In this document: positions 28,198-37,297 of the stretch, piece by piece | Numbering within the stretch: the stretch's first letter is position 1 | Layout: every line of letters starts with the position of its first letter | Notes under the pieces: generated by a model | Databases searched by the model: none | What the model was told of the DNA's origin: nothing | The model's input: only the letters and a program-made list of their open reading frames with translations | Made by a program: the position numbers and the translations under genes | Assembly (NCBI RefSeq): GCF_011634775.1 | Contig: NZ_JAALXT010000003.1 | Span: 372,001-436,000, forward strand | Direction: 5' to 3' | Source of the DNA: Thalassoroseus pseudoceratinae | GTDB lineage: Bacteria > Planctomycetota > Planctomycetia > Planctomycetales > Planctomycetaceae | DNA length: 64,000 bases

Positions 28198-29130
28198 ATG
28201 TCTGCATCTTCATCGGGACAAATCAGTCGCGGTGCGCTTCGGCTACGCCAACGGGTCTTTCGACCGCAAACGTTGTTTGCGACTGCGTCGTTGGTGATGT
28301 TAGTGGTGTTCGGCCCACGCTTGATTCGTCATTTGCCAGAGCTGACCGAGCAAAGTGAGTACAAACTGCGGGCATCGAAAATCGACATCACGCCACCACC
28401 GCATTGGGTGCCTCACGATCTCGTGCGACAAGTAGTGGACGCCCAAGGTTGGGAGGAAAATGAGGTCAGTGTTCTTGAGAACGATCTTGCTGAGGAAGTT
28501 GCCAAGGCGTTCGGCGGTCATCCGTGGGTGAGTCGTGTCAATGAGGTTCGCAAACGACCGCCGAATGTGGTCGAGATCGATTTGAGCTATCGTCAGCCGG
28601 TCGGGTTAGTTGAGATTGGGCAGGGGTTGTACTATCCGATTTCCTCCGATGCGGTGTTGCTGCCGCCCGCGGACTTTTCACGAGCTGACTTTGGACGGTA
28701 CCCCATTGTGCGTGGTGTGGAATCGGTGCCCGCAGGACCAGCCGGTACGGCGTGGGGTGATCCAACTGTTGTCGGTGCTGCACGTCTGGCCGAGCATTTG
28801 ATGCGGTCGCACGATCACGATCGCTGTCACTGGGAAGCGTTTGGCCTCACCGCCGTCAATTGCCCCGACGAACCGTTACCGGAACGAACGATTGACGACG
28901 TCAGCTTCTCACTGACAACGGCACAGGGGTCGGAAATCCTTTGGGGTCGGGCACCGGGAACAGGACATCCCGGTGAACTCTCTGCCGAACAGAAAATCGG
29001 CCGGTTGCGACAGTATCTCGCTGACTATGGCAGTTTCGTGCATCCGAGTGGACCTCTCGAAATCGACATTCGTCATTGGCAGGAGATTACTCAGCGGTTG
29101 TTAAACTCACGAACGGCATCACGGAAGTAA
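28198..29130 (+). CDS. FtsQ/DivIB-like membrane protein with POTRA-type domain
   Basis: About 310 residues from this ATG; an in-frame ATG at 28135 would add 21, and neither has a clear ribosome site. A basic N terminus precedes one membrane segment (LFATASLVMLVVFGPRLI). Outside the membrane, EEVAKAFGGHPWVSRVNEV followed by KRPPNVVEIDLSYRQPVGLV and YYPISSDAVLLP strongly resembles the POTRA and beta domains of FtsQ: the PWV, RxP and PVA-like motifs are in order. The gene is outside any visible division-wall cluster. Planctomycetes lack FtsZ, so its role in division is open. Assignment by motif order only. Confidence 0.65.
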   Translation: MSASSSGQISRGALRLRQRVFRPQTLFATASLVMLVVFGPRLIRHLPELTEQSEYKLRASKIDITPPPHWVPHDLVRQVVDAQGWEENEVSVLENDLAEEVAKAFGGHPWVSRVNEVRKRPPNVVEIDLSYRQPVGLVEIGQGLYYPISSDAVLLPPADFSRADFGRYPIVRGVESVPAGPAGTAWGDPTVVGAARLAEHLMRSHDHDRCHWEAFGLTAVNCPDEPLPERTIDDVSFSLTTAQGSEILWGRAPGTGHPGELSAEQKIGRLRQYLADYGSFVHPSGPLEIDIRHWQEITQRLLNSRTASRK

Positions 29131-29146
29131 AAGCAGGTGTTCAATG

Positions 29147-29183
29147 AACAAAGCCCAAGGAGTGCACTCCTTGGGCTTTGTTT
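29147..29183. terminator. Bidirectional terminator between convergent genes
   Basis: A perfect 36-base dyad (18 + 18 bases, 29147-29182, axis at GTG|CAC) containing AAGCCCAAGG and CCTTGGGCTT, with AACAAA at one end and TTTGTT at the other. It lies between the convergent FtsQ-like gene and the large protease gene, so it can serve both directions. Confidence 0.85.
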
Positions 29184-29205
29184 GTTGTAGAAGCGGATGG
29201 CCGGA

Positions 29206-32200
29206 TCAGCCAAACGGGTTTCGTAGGAACTTTTGATAGGGCAATCTGACGTCTCGGAATTTGACTTGGTCAGCCTTCAAGACGCCGTTCTGTTGTGGCA
29301 AGAATCCTTGAGCTCCAAGGAATGTGACCACGTCGTCCTGGTCCACACCGTCACCACTGACGCCGAATCCACCGATCAGTACGCCATCCCGGTACAACGG
29401 TGTGCTTCCCGGGAAGAAGACGATGCCGTTTTGGTTGTCCGGATCGTTGCCGGGGACATCGGCGAAATTGAAGTTGGTCGTCTGATCGATCACGCTGGGG
29501 TCGAACGAGTTTCGCCCAAGCACCGTGTCTTGGTACGCCTCCGCCGCTTGAGCAGCCCCGTTGTTTTCTGCGGTGTAGGGATTGATGAACGAGTTGTTCA
29601 ACGTCGAGAACGGTCCGGGGGGTGACTGATCGATGCCCGATGGGAAACGACCCTCGGCCAAGAAGCGGAACGTCCGGTTCGTGAAGGCCGTTCCCTCGGG
29701 AACCCCTTCGAGTTGATCGGCTTCGACCAACTCGTCCGAAGCGTAATAAGTGACGTTTCGAGCCTTCGCGACGGCCACATCAATTGAAAAGATCGTGGCA
29801 TCTTGCATCCGGAACAAACCAACGACGTTGCCGTCCAGGTCTGTGACCGAGAACACCATCCGCGTCCGACTGCTCGGATCGCCGGTGTCTGCTCGCAATC
29901 GGACAGCGGCCCGCACTTGCTCGGCGGCCGCAATGGCTTGCTCGATGATCTGTTGCACTTCGTCCGCAGTGACAGAACCAGCCGTAGAACCGTCCCGCGG
30001 TGGCACGATGAATCCATGAGGAACTTCACGACCATCGACAAAGTTGGCAGCGTTGGTTTCCTGTGTTGTGTCGACTTGGGTCAGTGTGCCGTCCGGCGCG
30101 GCAAAGGTCCCGTTGACTTCACCTCGTCCGATGGACATTCCGTGAGCGATCACTTCACCGACGCCTTGTCGATTCGCGATCGGTCCAACGACTTGCAGGG
30201 TGATTCCGACAAGGTCCAGTCGACCAAAGGGCAAGTCCAGGCTTTCGATGTTTTCCAATCCGGGATCAGCTGCGAAAATATCCGTGCTGGCCAATGGGAT
30301 GCCGACGGCTGCCGCCAGTTGACTACCGCCAAGTGCCATCAAAGCCATGTATTCCGCTTCGAGCACTTTCGGTGCATTTGTGCGTTGTTCCTCGGTTTGA
30401 CCGATTCCGGGAATGAAGTTTTGCTCAAACGTGGCAAATCCATCACGGCCGGGGAAAAACACTCCGATGCCACCGACAAGCGTTTCACCAACGCCGTCCC
30501 CATTGGTGTCGCGGAAAATGGGAATCCCGCCGGGCAATGTGGCCACACCACGCGAACGGGCATTCGGATCCAGTCCGCTGAGTTCGCCGAAGGAAAGCGG
30601 TTCACGAAGGGCAGCAACCAAATTTGGGTCGACGGCCTCGAAAGGAATGTTGAACCGAAGAATGTCTCCTGCACCAGGTGCGTTGTTCACATCTTGATTC
30701 GGATTTACGTCCGTTCGGTCAGCAACACGATCGCGGTTCGTGTGTTCAATCGCGAACAAATCGACCGGTGGTGTGAAGTTCACTTCAGGAGGGAAGTGAC
30801 CACCGACACCGATCGGAGCGACGTAACCGGGGCCAACGAGGGTTTGATCAAAGTCGTCGCGTACGGTTGGTCGGCCTTCGACTTCGCGTTCTGTGATTGT
30901 GGTCTGACTGATGAATCGAACCAGCCGACTCGTCAGTGGTGCCAGTGTTCCGCCGGGACTGAATGAGTCCGTGTTATTGGGATCGCCGTTGGAGAAGATC
31001 GCCGCTGTTCGAGCTTTCGCAACCGCACCTTCGACGAAGAAGGAAAATGCTTCGCGTTCGGTTTGGGTGTCGATTACCATGTTCCCGTTGCCGAACGACG
31101 CGGTGTTCTGCGAGTCGTTGATGTTTCGCAGCACACCATCTTCCGCCAACACGCCCAGAATGCTTCCGGCACGGTCCACCACGGCAATCACGGCGTCATC
31201 GCTGGCAGTTGCGGCCGACGCACGACGGAGTAGTCGTTCCACTTCCTCGGCCGACAGTTGCGTCAGCGACATTGCGTAGACTTCGAAACTCGCATCCTGT
31301 GCGGCCAACTGCTCGATTGTCGTGTGGTACGAACCGTTGACGGCGGCATAGTCGATGGCGTTCGACGTCAGTTCGTTGTTGTAATATCCCCGCATGATAT
31401 CAGGGTTTGACAGGCTGCCACCATCTTCCAGCCCGATGACGTGACCGATTTCGTGAGAGAGAACCGTGTAATAGTCCACGGTCTCCGCAACATCGCCATT
31501 GCCGATTTCGGTGTCCCAATTCTCTGTGACATCGAGCCAAGCGACACCGGCCACGTTGATGTCGGCATCCGCATTGACTTGAGTGATGGCACCGCCACCC
31601 AGACCCAGCGTTCCACCTTGCCCGCTATTGTGACCGAAGGCTTCCAACGCTCCGGTTCCAATATTCATTATTTCGTAGTTCTCTGCGTAGATATCGCGTT
31701 CGAACTGCAAAATTCCGCCGGTCGCGGAACTCCAGTCAGTTAGGGCTTGCTCGGCGACGGCAATTTCCTCATCGGTGATGTAGTTTTCATAATCGCCGAT
31801 GCTTCGGAAGTCATATTTGATGGTGACGGGTTCTTCCAAGTCTTCCCACCACGCAGGATACCGGACTTCGGTTTCCGTGCTGCCTTCGGCACCGGCACCG
31901 TTGGCGGATTCGGTGTCGATCGTGGTGACATTCTCGATTCCGGTTCCCGTGGCACCACCGCTGACCGCGACTCCGTTTGAAGCCGCACCGATGTTTCCGC
32001 CAAACGCACCAAGCTGATCAGCGCTCGATGGCGATGCAGCGGAGGAGTTCGTTTCGGGAGTTACGAATCCGCTGGGCGTGTTCCCCTCGGATTGGCCGTT
32101 GTTGTCACCGATCGCCGGTGGCAAGACGGATTCGCTGAGACCACCGTTGATTTGGCTGCCAATCGCACCGCTAGGCGGTGTCGGATTCGGCGTTTCGGGA

Positions 32201-32508
32201 ACCATCGGGGTCGATGGTTGCAGAGCAATTGGTTCCGAGTTCCCGACCGCTGGGTAGCCATATGCGTGCGACGCACCATAGGGATTCAATGGCGGTTGGG
32301 TTGTCGAGACACCCGCGTTGGTATTCGCCGGGGCGATCATCGCGGGTTCTTGTGGAGTCCAACTGCCCATCTCTGGAGCGTCGAATGCTCCGAGACAAAG
32401 ACGTGGTTCCAGGTGTTCGATTTGCGACAAGGACGATTCGCGGTCCGGTCGTGCCTCGGCTGTTTTCTGCGCCGCAAGGCGGTTCAACGTCTTCTTCAAC
32501 CACTTCAC
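29206..32508 (-). CDS. Secreted metzincin-like protease fused to two HbpS/GlcG-like domains
   Basis: An 1100-residue exported protein. The N terminus has IEHLEPRLCLG (LEPR at residues 33-36), the motif found before cleavage sites of many secreted planctomycete proteins. A low-complexity Pro/Ser/Gly stretch runs to about 220. A metalloprotease domain follows, with HEIGHVIGLED at 352-362: His352 and His356 bind zinc, Glu353 is catalytic, and the third ligand is Asp362 as in snapalysin-like HExxHxxGxxD enzymes; NPDIMRGYY supplies a Met-turn. After it come two HbpS/GlcG-like domains (VAVVDRAGSILGVLAEDG, about 430-650; FSVTDLDGNVVGLFRMQD, about 880-1090). That family binds heme or cobalamin-like ligands in some members. 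Substrate unknown. Confidence 0.82.
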   Translation of the reverse strand: MKWLKKTLNRLAAQKTAEARPDRESSLSQIEHLEPRLCLGAFDAPEMGSWTPQEPAMIAPANTNAGVSTTQPPLNPYGASHAYGYPAVGNSEPIALQPSTPMVPETPNPTPPSGAIGSQINGGLSESVLPPAIGDNNGQSEGNTPSGFVTPETNSSAASPSSADQLGAFGGNIGAASNGVAVSGGATGTGIENVTTIDTESANGAGAEGSTETEVRYPAWWEDLEEPVTIKYDFRSIGDYENYITDEEIAVAEQALTDWSSATGGILQFERDIYAENYEIMNIGTGALEAFGHNSGQGGTLGLGGGAITQVNADADINVAGVAWLDVTENWDTEIGNGDVAETVDYYTVLSHEIGHVIGLEDGGSLSNPDIMRGYYNNELTSNAIDYAAVNGSYHTTIEQLAAQDASFEVYAMSLTQLSAEEVERLLRRASAATASDDAVIAVVDRAGSILGVLAEDGVLRNINDSQNTASFGNGNMVIDTQTEREAFSFFVEGAVAKARTAAIFSNGDPNNTDSFSPGGTLAPLTSRLVRFISQTTITEREVEGRPTVRDDFDQTLVGPGYVAPIGVGGHFPPEVNFTPPVDLFAIEHTNRDRVADRTDVNPNQDVNNAPGAGDILRFNIPFEAVDPNLVAALREPLSFGELSGLDPNARSRGVATLPGGIPIFRDTNGDGVGETLVGGIGVFFPGRDGFATFEQNFIPGIGQTEEQRTNAPKVLEAEYMALMALGGSQLAAAVGIPLASTDIFAADPGLENIESLDLPFGRLDLVGITLQVVGPIANRQGVGEVIAHGMSIGRGEVNGTFAAPDGTLTQVDTTQETNAANFVDGREVPHGFIVPPRDGSTAGSVTADEVQQIIEQAIAAAEQVRAAVRLRADTGDPSSRTRMVFSVTDLDGNVVGLFRMQDATIFSIDVAVAKARNVTYYASDELVEADQLEGVPEGTAFTNRTFRFLAEGRFPSGIDQSPPGPFSTLNNSFINPYTAENNGAAQAAEAYQDTVLGRNSFDPSVIDQTTNFNFADVPGNDPDNQNGIVFFPGSTPLYRDGVLIGGFGVSGDGVDQDDVVTFLGAQGFLPQQNGVLKADQVKFRDVRLPYQKFLRNPFG

Positions 32509-33050
32509 GAGTCAAGCTCCCGATTGCGGCAGAGAGTATGTGGCAACGTCGACACGCGTCGCCTCGGAATCAATCGTTTCGACAATCAAGTGGAGTCAAA
32601 CCGCAGGCTCTCCAACCGCGGCCCGAATGACAGTTGTGACGAAATCGACTGGTGGTCCACTCATCGTAGGGATGAAATGAAAACCCATGATCAGTAATCG
32701 GAACAGATGACATGATCAGATTAGTCGAACTGAACGAAAAAACCGGATTAATCCGAAAAACCGGTAAAATCTCTCCAGTTTATCAACGTGGTCGGACGAT
32801 CAATATGTTGCGGGCATGATCCAAGACCTGTTTAGCAGGGCAATCGGCTGAGACTGATGGTCTGGTGGGGTTTTGAAGATTTCCGTAGGCGGATCGGTTG
32901 GAAACGTCGTTTCCAACTGCATTCGTTGCTCTCCACTCGTCTCCTAGATGTTTTTCTACCACTCTCCGTTCGTGAGAAACGTTGCACCCATCCGTTCGGA
33001 TACGTGATGTGAGTCTGCGTTCAAGCAACGGCAATTCGTGGGGCCGAGCA
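32509..33050. other. Divergent intergenic region with a 12-bp palindrome
   Basis: About 540 bases between the protease gene and the HEAT/beta-barrel gene. No convincing coding frame. CGGATTAATCCG at 32744-32755 is a perfect palindrome flanked on both sides by A-rich tracts and followed by AAACCGG, a plausible operator for one or both divergent genes. Confidence 0.4.
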
Positions 33051-35675
33051 GTGATCCGAGCATTCCTAAATCGCGTTTTCGAGACGCGACGGACAAACCG
33101 ACTTCCATATTCCGAAGACAATCGCTTCCGACGTCAGTGGCTTGCGTCTGCCACGGCAGGATTGCTAGCGATCGGTAGCGTGACTGGTGCGGTCGCGGAA
33201 GACCGATGGCCAGCATCGCCAGACCGGAACGAGACCATCTCGGGCTCCGGACTGACTGCGGGACAAGAAACGTCCACGCTTCTCGAACTGCTTCGGGATC
33301 CCGATCGTCGAGTACGGTTGGCGGCCATTGAAGCGGCACGAGCGGCCCATCCGGATTCTCAGTTGCAGTTGCAAATCGAGCACATGGCGATGCAGGATGC
33401 CGATCCGCTCGTCAAAGGAAATGCCCGGTTGCTGGCAACGGAGATGAAACACGGTCTCACGGGAAGCTCGACCGCATCCCAGCCAATGGCCCGATTCATC
33501 GATAAACCCGAAGAGTCACCGTTTGGTGCCGCAAGTGTACGTCCGGTGTCGGACGAAATTCCACAACCTGATGCGGTTTTGGCACCAGCTCCGATCGATC
33601 CTCGTTTCGTGGCCCCGGCTGAGAACGATCATCTGCCAACGATGCGACAAGAATCCGTGTTGTCGCCCGTTCAACCGTTCTGGCACATGGATTCCGCCGA
33701 CGGTCACGATCCACGCGTTGCACGTCCGGCGGATGGTAGCCCGGTTCGGATCGGCAGTTACTGGGATCCAGCCGAGGCGTCGCCGATCTCCAACTACGAC
33801 GGCAATCCGTTGATGGCTCCGAATGGATTCGCCGCAACGGATCCACCACCCGGATTCGCCGATGGAGACGGAGACGACTTGCTCGGTCGTCCGCTGACTC
33901 CACCATTTCAAGATGACGAAATTCCCTACTACGATCCGGTCTACGCCGACGAACCTCCATTCTTGCAGACCGCGTTCGAGCCGCCAAACGGTTTCTCCGG
34001 CCCGTCGAGTGTGTTGCCACGAGAAGGACAATCAAGCAACCACTTCGTGCCCGTCGAAGACCGTTGGCGTCTTGGGTATCCCGAATGGGACCGCTATGGA
34101 CGCAACCATCCCACGACCGACGACTATCCATTCGTGAAAGGTCACTGGTGGGACCCGTACAATCAGAACGTGCTGAAGGGCGACTACCCGATTATGGGGC
34201 AGCACACCTTCATGAATGTCACGCTGCAAAACCGGTTGATCATGAACTTCGCCAACGTGCCGACGGCTACCACACCGTTTGAAAGCACGCGAGCGAGTGG
34301 TCAGGAAGAATTCTTCGGTGACGGAAATTTCGATTTCATCCTGAATACGACCTCGGCTCAAATCACATTGTTCCACGGTAACACGGCAGTCTTCAAACCG
34401 TTGGATTGGCAGTTGCGTGTCACGCCGGTGGTGGCTGAAAGTAACTTGTTCGTGGGCGAACTTGCCGGTGTGAATCCAGATGTTCGCAAAGGACGCAAGC
34501 GAATCCGGACGGACTTCGCACTCGAGGAATGGTTCGGTGAAGTCAAACTCGCCGACTTGAGTCCCGACTATGACTTCCTCTCCGTGCGAGCGGGTTCCCA
34601 GTTCTTCAACTCAGACTTCCGTGGCTTGATCTTCGCGGACATCAACCGATCGGTCCGCTTGTTTGGGACGAACTTTGGGAACCGCGATCAGTTTAACCTG
34701 ATCTTGTTCGACCAAACGGAAAAAGACACGAACACGTTGTTGAACACGTTTGAAGACCGGCATCAAAACACTCTGATTGCTAACTACTATCGACAAGACT
34801 TCGTGTTCCCCGGCTACACTGCTCAGTTCAGTTATCACTTCAATGACGACCAACCGAGCACCGAATTCGACAAGAACAACTTCCTCGTGCGTCCCGACCC
34901 AATCGGGGTGTTCCAACCTCACCGCGTGACGTCTCACTACCTGGGTTTCGCGGGTGATGGGCACATCGGCCGGATCAACGTATCGAATGCGTTCTACTGG
35001 GTGACAGGGGAAGACTCTCGCAACCCGATTGCGGGTGAGAAACAGGACATCAATGCCAATATGCAGGCGATCGAACTTTCGATCGACCGAGACTGGGTCC
35101 GGTTCCGTACGTCGTTCTTCCGGGCGAGCGGTGACGATGATCCATTCGATGACGAAGCTCGTGGTTTCGATGCGATCTTCGACAATCCTAACTTTGTCGG
35201 GGGGGAATTCAGCTATTGGCAACGTCAGGCTATCCGACTGTTCGGCGTGAACGTGACCAACGTGAACAGCTTGGTTGCCAACATGCGGTCGAGTAAATTC
35301 CAAGGGCAGACGAACTTCGTCAATCCAGGGATCGACATTGTCAACTTCGGGATGGATTTCGAAGTCACGCCGAAACTGAAAGTGATTACCAACTACAACT
35401 ACCTCTGGTTTGATACGACCGAGGTGTTGGAAGTGGTCGCCTTCCAGGACAACATTGATCCCGAAATTGGGGTCGACCTCAGCATGGGGATCGAATATCG
35501 ACCGCTACTCAACGACAACATTATTGTCGTCGCGGGTTTGGCGAGTTTGATTCCGGGAGCCGGTTTCGACGATCTCTTCGGACGAGCCGACACGCAAAAT
35601 GCTCTGGCCGGTGCTGGGGAAGAGAAGGTTGCGAATCAGTACTCGAACTTTGTTGAGTTGATTCTCACCTATTGA
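33051..35675 (+). CDS. HEAT-repeat/outer-membrane beta-barrel protein
   Basis: About 874 residues from this GTG; TTG at 32982 and GTG at 33009 are in-frame alternatives. A long basic N terminus precedes a signal-like stretch (WLASATAGLLAIGSVTGAVAED). Next is a short HEAT-type helical region (LLELLRDPDRRVRLAAIEAARAA, about residues 65-120) and a Pro/Asp-rich linker to about 330. From about residue 350 the sequence alternates hydrophobic and polar residues with many aromatic pairs (FLSVRAGSQFFNSDFRG; VRFRTSFFRASGDDDPFDD; LKVITNYNYLWFDT) and ends IQ-free in NFVELILTY, as expected of an outer-membrane barrel with a terminal aromatic. Ligand or transport role unknown. Confidence 0.7.
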   Translation: MIRAFLNRVFETRRTNRLPYSEDNRFRRQWLASATAGLLAIGSVTGAVAEDRWPASPDRNETISGSGLTAGQETSTLLELLRDPDRRVRLAAIEAARAAHPDSQLQLQIEHMAMQDADPLVKGNARLLATEMKHGLTGSSTASQPMARFIDKPEESPFGAASVRPVSDEIPQPDAVLAPAPIDPRFVAPAENDHLPTMRQESVLSPVQPFWHMDSADGHDPRVARPADGSPVRIGSYWDPAEASPISNYDGNPLMAPNGFAATDPPPGFADGDGDDLLGRPLTPPFQDDEIPYYDPVYADEPPFLQTAFEPPNGFSGPSSVLPREGQSSNHFVPVEDRWRLGYPEWDRYGRNHPTTDDYPFVKGHWWDPYNQNVLKGDYPIMGQHTFMNVTLQNRLIMNFANVPTATTPFESTRASGQEEFFGDGNFDFILNTTSAQITLFHGNTAVFKPLDWQLRVTPVVAESNLFVGELAGVNPDVRKGRKRIRTDFALEEWFGEVKLADLSPDYDFLSVRAGSQFFNSDFRGLIFADINRSVRLFGTNFGNRDQFNLILFDQTEKDTNTLLNTFEDRHQNTLIANYYRQDFVFPGYTAQFSYHFNDDQPSTEFDKNNFLVRPDPIGVFQPHRVTSHYLGFAGDGHIGRINVSNAFYWVTGEDSRNPIAGEKQDINANMQAIELSIDRDWVRFRTSFFRASGDDDPFDDEARGFDAIFDNPNFVGGEFSYWQRQAIRLFGVNVTNVNSLVANMRSSKFQGQTNFVNPGIDIVNFGMDFEVTPKLKVITNYNYLWFDTTEVLEVVAFQDNIDPEIGVDLSMGIEYRPLLNDNIIVVAGLASLIPGAGFDDLFGRADTQNALAGAGEEKVANQYSNFVELILTY

Positions 35676-35716
35676 TCCGTCGCCAAAGGATACTGTAACG
35701 GCTAAGAACGAAACGA

Positions 35717-35751
35717 AAACAGCCCCAGGGTGAAAACCCCGGGGCTGTTTC
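35717..35751 (+). terminator. Rho-independent terminator after the barrel gene
   Basis: AAACAGCCCC (35717-35726) pairs with GGGGCTGTTT (35741-35750); an inner GGG/CCC extends the stem after one mismatch, around a TGAAAA loop. It sits 41 bases after the stop and 44 bases before the convergent repeat-protein gene, and A/T ends allow use in both directions. Confidence 0.8.
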
Positions 35752-35794
35752 TGATACTGGTTGCTCACCGGTATGTCAAATTATTTGCGTCGAT

Positions 35795-37297
35795 CTACTC
35801 AATCACTCGTGTGCTGGAAGCATTCCGAACTGGCACGGCGTTGACGGTGTTAGCTTCGACGGCGATTCGTTCGTTCTTTTGATCCAGGTAACGCCGGGCC
35901 GCTTCGCGAACTTGGGATTCGTTCATGTAGCGGAGGTTGCTCACTTCGACGAGCGGTTTGATGACGTTCATTGCTCGGCTAATCGCATTTTCGTTCAGAG
36001 CCAAGTCGACGAATTTGCGACGAAGGTCTGTGAGCGTGCGGAGTTGGCCATCGAGCTCGTCTCGCAAGTCCGAGAGGATTTCGAGAGACTGCACGGCGGT
36101 GATCACTTCTTCGGATCGCGATGCCAGATCGGATTGAATCTCGATCAGCGATTTCAAGTTCCGGTCGGCAACGATGTTGCTTTTGCCGTCATAGTTGAGC
36201 GTGTCGCGGAGCGAGATCAACTCTTCGGCATTGGTTCCGGCGAGATCGTTGTCGCCGCCTTGGGAAACCAGAGTGTCTTTGATTTTGACCAACTTCTGCA
36301 CCGAATCGGCAGCGGTCGGAATGTTCTTCGATTGCATGTTGATTTGATTCTTCAAAGCCACGTATTCATCGTGTGTGGCGGCAGCGGCATCGATACCGTC
36401 TTGGCTTGCGATGACTTGGTCTTGAAGTTTCACCATTTCGCCGACAAAACCAATCGCGTCCTTCGTGTCGATCGAACCCGCGATGACATTGTCTTTCAAG
36501 TCGACCAAGTTGGCGGCTTGTTCTTGAGCAGCGTCGGTTCCGACCGATTGCACGATGATCGTGTCTTTCAGTTCGATCAATGCGTCGGCCGACTTTGCAG
36601 CGGCTTCGGTATTTCGGCCGGCACGGATGGTTTCAAGTTGCAACCGTTGCATGCCGTTCAACGCCGACTGCGTCGGAGCCAAACTGTCGGCTTGCTTGCG
36701 GACCGTATCCTTCAGGCTGACCAGTTCGGCCAATGTTGCTTTGGCTTCACTCATGTCTTCGCCAGCGGTCATGGCTCGGCGTTTGAACGAAATCAGTTCG
36801 TTCAGTCCGGTTGTCGCTCGCTCGTCGAATTCACCTTCCGCGAGAAGTTGCTCGTGGAGTTTCTGGATCAATCGCAGCGTTTCCACGGCGGATTCGGTAA
36901 TACGGGATTGACCGGCCACCGAAGTCTGCAAGGCCGCCAACCGATCGAGTGACGCGAACGCCGCTGGTGTTTTTGCGGCTTCGGCTTCGACGTCTTTGCG
37001 GAAGCGAGCGATCGTGGGAACGATGCGTTCGGCTTGACTGACTCGAACGGCTTGCTCTTTCAATGAGGACAATAGGCTGTTTGTCCGCGACGTTTCGCCG
37101 GCCACTCCGACGAGCGAATCCATGTTGCGTTTCATGCGGATCAATTCACGATTGACCGATTCGAGCCGTTGATTCATTGGCTCAACGATCAACACATACA
37201 CGCCTAGCAAACCAGCGAACAAGCCAAATGCCAGCATGCCCCAGTGGTGTTTGGGTTCTTCGCTTCCCGTCATGCGGGTTCCGTCTGTGTACTGCAC
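35795..37297 (-). CDS. Membrane-anchored protein of fourteen ungapped 24-residue repeats
   Basis: 500 residues from a GTG set by a perfect AAGGAGG six bases upstream; the frame runs on for 32 meaningless codons. A short cytoplasmic N terminus (TGSEEPKHH) is followed by one membrane helix (about residues 19-39, WGMLAFGLFAGLLGVYVLIV). Residues 90-425 are fourteen consecutive 24-residue units without one insertion or deletion. A typical unit carries L-x-x-L-(V/I)-x-L-K-D-x-(V/I) near its start and ends in Ala. A degenerate unit lies before and after. 24 is not a heptad multiple, so this is probably a helical solenoid or non-heptad coil, projecting from the membrane. No known family recognised. 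Confidence 0.82.
   Translation of the reverse strand: MQYTDGTRMTGSEEPKHHWGMLAFGLFAGLLGVYVLIVEPMNQRLESVNRELIRMKRNMDSLVGVAGETSRTNSLLSSLKEQAVRVSQAERIVPTIARFRKDVEAEAAKTPAAFASLDRLAALQTSVAGQSRITESAVETLRLIQKLHEQLLAEGEFDERATTGLNELISFKRRAMTAGEDMSEAKATLAELVSLKDTVRKQADSLAPTQSALNGMQRLQLETIRAGRNTEAAAKSADALIELKDTIIVQSVGTDAAQEQAANLVDLKDNVIAGSIDTKDAIGFVGEMVKLQDQVIASQDGIDAAAATHDEYVALKNQINMQSKNIPTAADSVQKLVKIKDTLVSQGGDNDLAGTNAEELISLRDTLNYDGKSNIVADRNLKSLIEIQSDLASRSEEVITAVQSLEILSDLRDELDGQLRTLTDLRRKFVDLALNENAISRAMNVIKPLVEVSNLRYMNESQVREAARRYLDQKNERIAVEANTVNAVPVRNASSTRVIE
36023..37030 (-). repeat. 14 x 72-base tandem coding repeat
   Basis: The DNA behind residues 90-425 of the repeat protein. The unit is 72 bases; DNA identity between units has decayed far more than the protein pattern, so this is an old, selected array rather than a recent expansion. 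Best-conserved positions encode L7, L10, K11, D12 and A24 of the unit. Confidence 0.8.

Noticed and set aside
29803-30966. A 387-codon frame antisense to the protease-HbpS gene
   Set aside because: Rich in Cys, Arg and Ser from the complementary codons of a GC-rich gene; the real gene on the other strand has clear domains.
35879-36952. A long + strand frame opposite the repeat protein
   Set aside because: It is the antisense shadow of the 72-base coding repeat, and its periodicity simply mirrors the real gene; no start signal or family.
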